Positions 51,456-52,597 of a stretch of DNA of 52,597 nt are shown here, piece by piece. The position numbers and the translations under genes are program-made. Under the pieces are notes generated by a model. The model was not told where the DNA came from. It searched no databases and was given only the letters and a program-made list of their open reading frames with translations. The stretch is from Flavipsychrobacter sp964461535. Its GTDB lineage: Bacteria; Bacteroidota; Bacteroidia; Chitinophagales; Chitinophagaceae. Each line of letters starts with the position of its first letter. Position 1 is the stretch's first letter. The stretch lies in the NCBI GenBank assembly GCA_964461535.1, contig CAYWUY010000013.1, forward strand, positions 1-52,597, given 5' to 3'.

Positions 51456-52597
51456 CTATAAGCCATCTGTTATATTATGTAGCTGAGTAGTAACATCTTT
51501 AAAGCTTGGCCTATTAAGTATTTCGTCTGCCAAACAATAATCTTTTACTAAAGTTAAAGCCTTAAATACTTCAACGTCTATATTGCTAGGGCAAAGATTA
51601 AGTAAATCTTCTAGCAAATACCCCCACGATCTTACTTCTATACGCTCTAAAGCAGCAGCAGAAGCCGAATCACTTTTATCATAAAAACAAGCAGCGCCAA
51701 AATCGCCAAAGAGTGTGTTGCAATCTGCATCTACAAGTGTATTATGAGCATATAAGTCGCCATGTAGTATGCCATTAGTATGTAGTTGTGCTGCTACAGA
51801 AGCCACTGTTGTGACAATTTTTAGTACCTGTACTGGTTTATAGCTAGTGCCCGGCAGAAATACATCTCTGGTGCAGCTAGCTAAGCTGGGAGGTAAACCT
51901 AGATTGTAATACTTATCGGGTATTAGTTCCATAACTATACCTTTTTTACCTTCAGCATGCCCCTCTACTTGTGCTATTAATTGTACAAGACCCGGGTGCA
52001 AGCCAGCCGTTATAAATGTATTCATTTCATCTTCTGGCAGGCCATCGCTGGTAACATCTCCTTTAAATAGTTTTACAGCTACTTCTTTCTTTTCATCAGT
52101 CGTTTGTAGTGTTGCTCTATGTATAATACCCGATGCCCCCTGTCCAAGCACTTCTTGTAAACTTAATTGATGCCAATGGATGGTGCGTAAAGCTTGTACT
52201 GATGGAGAATAGCTAAAAGGATTTCCTGAGAAGGCTAGCCAGGCTAATTTAGGCATAGAAAGTAGCCATTGAGGAAATGTGGTAAGCTTATTTGCTGAGA
52301 TGCGAAGTAAACCTAATTGTTTGCAATTGCTCAAGCTCTCGGGTAGGCTGGTGAGCTGGTTTCCTGCTAAGGCTAACTTTTCCAATCGAGTACATAGTCC
52401 AATATCTTCTGGCAATTGGCTAATATTATTATTGGTAAGTATAAGCCATCTAATATTAGGGTTGAGTGCTTTAGCTGGTACGGTATGAATATTATTATTT
52501 TTAAAGCCAACAGTGTCAAGAGCCGGACAATCTGCTAATACCTCGGGTAGGGTAGTAAAAGGATTATCTGAACAAAAGAGGATGCGCAATTTTTGCA
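51456..52597 (-). CDS. Leucine-rich-repeat protein kinase (partial)
   Basis: The frame is open to the window edge, so the true N-terminus is missing (at least 380 residues here). The first about 140 residues are LRRs of the LPxx type (LPEDIGLCTRLEKLALAGNQ; LTSLPESLSNCKQLGLLRIS). They are followed by a Hanks-type kinase lobe: Gly loop LGQGASGIIHRA, VAVKLFKG (VAIK Lys), HGDLYAHNTLV (HRD region with HGD, catalytic Asp kept) and FGDFGAACF (DFG kept). The kinase is compact (about 230 residues). LRR plus kinase in a soluble protein without a visible membrane helix is a known bacterial family; substrate unknown. Confidence 0.88.
   Translation of the reverse strand, partial: QKLRILFCSDNPFTTLPEVLADCPALDTVGFKNNNIHTVPAKALNPNIRWLILTNNNISQLPEDIGLCTRLEKLALAGNQLTSLPESLSNCKQLGLLRISANKLTTFPQWLLSMPKLAWLAFSGNPFSYSPSVQALRTIHWHQLSLQEVLGQGASGIIHRATLQTTDEKKEVAVKLFKGDVTSDGLPEDEMNTFITAGLHPGLVQLIAQVEGHAEGKKGIVMELIPDKYYNLGLPPSLASCTRDVFLPGTSYKPVQVLKIVTTVASVAAQLHTNGILHGDLYAHNTLVDADCNTLFGDFGAACFYDKSDSASAAALERIEVRSWGYLLEDLLNLCPSNIDVEVFKALTLVKDYCLADEILNRPSFKDVTTQLHNITDGL

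Overview
The window reads as an AT-rich, gene-dense scaffold fragment from a member of the Bacteroidota, most likely a Chitinophagales/Sphingobacteriales-type bacterium. Evidence: many upstream regions carry the Bacteroidota -7 promoter box TAnnTTTG; one secreted protein ends in a type IX secretion (T9SS) sorting domain; there is a carboxypeptidase-regulatory-domain TonB receptor, LytTR/propeller two-component genes, a PadR regulator paired with a membrane protein, and an lptE-TPR-secG cluster. A run of exactly 100 N (41389-41488) marks a scaffold join. I see no transposase, phage gene, CRISPR array or rRNA.

Layout. 0-3 kb: the start of feoB (minus, cut by the window edge), then the tyrosine-degradation pair hmgA-hppD. 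3-10 kb: one tightly packed minus-strand exopolysaccharide operon (half-size TolC-like protein, Wzz/BY-kinase-like protein, GT2, Wzy/O-antigen-ligase-like protein, GT4) with overlapping or abutting genes. 10-19 kb: housekeeping genes: a GT-C/TPR membrane protein, pssA, purS, rsmI, ilvE, recQ and a cysteine desulfurase. 19.5-19.9 kb: two near-identical tRNA-Asn(GUU) genes, each with its own promoter and terminator. 20-27 kb: a LytTR response regulator with a 975-residue propeller histidine kinase, a TPR lipoprotein and a TonB receptor. 27-38.7 kb: lptE-like, TPR and secG genes; a TMTC-like GT-C/TPR protein with gmk; a PadR/membrane pair; a CDP-sugar mini-operon (rfbF, rfbG, 3,5-epimerase); rsfS-ftsH; birA. 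39-41.3 kb: an FG-GAP T9SS cargo protein ending at the assembly gap. 41.5-52.6 kb: an acyl-CoA-dehydrogenase-like gene, a beta-barrel gene broken by one in-frame stop, two RNA-chaperone operons (DEAD-box helicase plus two cold-shock-domain proteins; RRM protein plus CspA-type protein), two secreted glycosidases (GH29, and a GH3 frameshifted in a G tract), three small unknown genes, and an LRR-protein kinase cut by the window edge.

The strongest non-textbook signal is a roughly 65-nt sequence shared by the 5' leaders of the two RNA-chaperone operons (45736-45800 and 51247-51313, minus strand). In both it lies 10-12 nt downstream of a TAnnTTTG box. Each copy repeats a pyrimidine-rich GCTTT core, once as GCTTTTCTG or GCTTTTTCTG and once inside the block TCAGTT(C/T)TCGCTTT. 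This looks like a common post-transcriptional (possibly cold or autoregulatory) element. Other points worth a look are near-leaderless promoters for pssA, lptE and birA, a BY-kinase-like protein with degenerate catalytic motifs and no tyrosine tail, a half-length TolC-like protein in the EPS operon, and the two interrupted genes.
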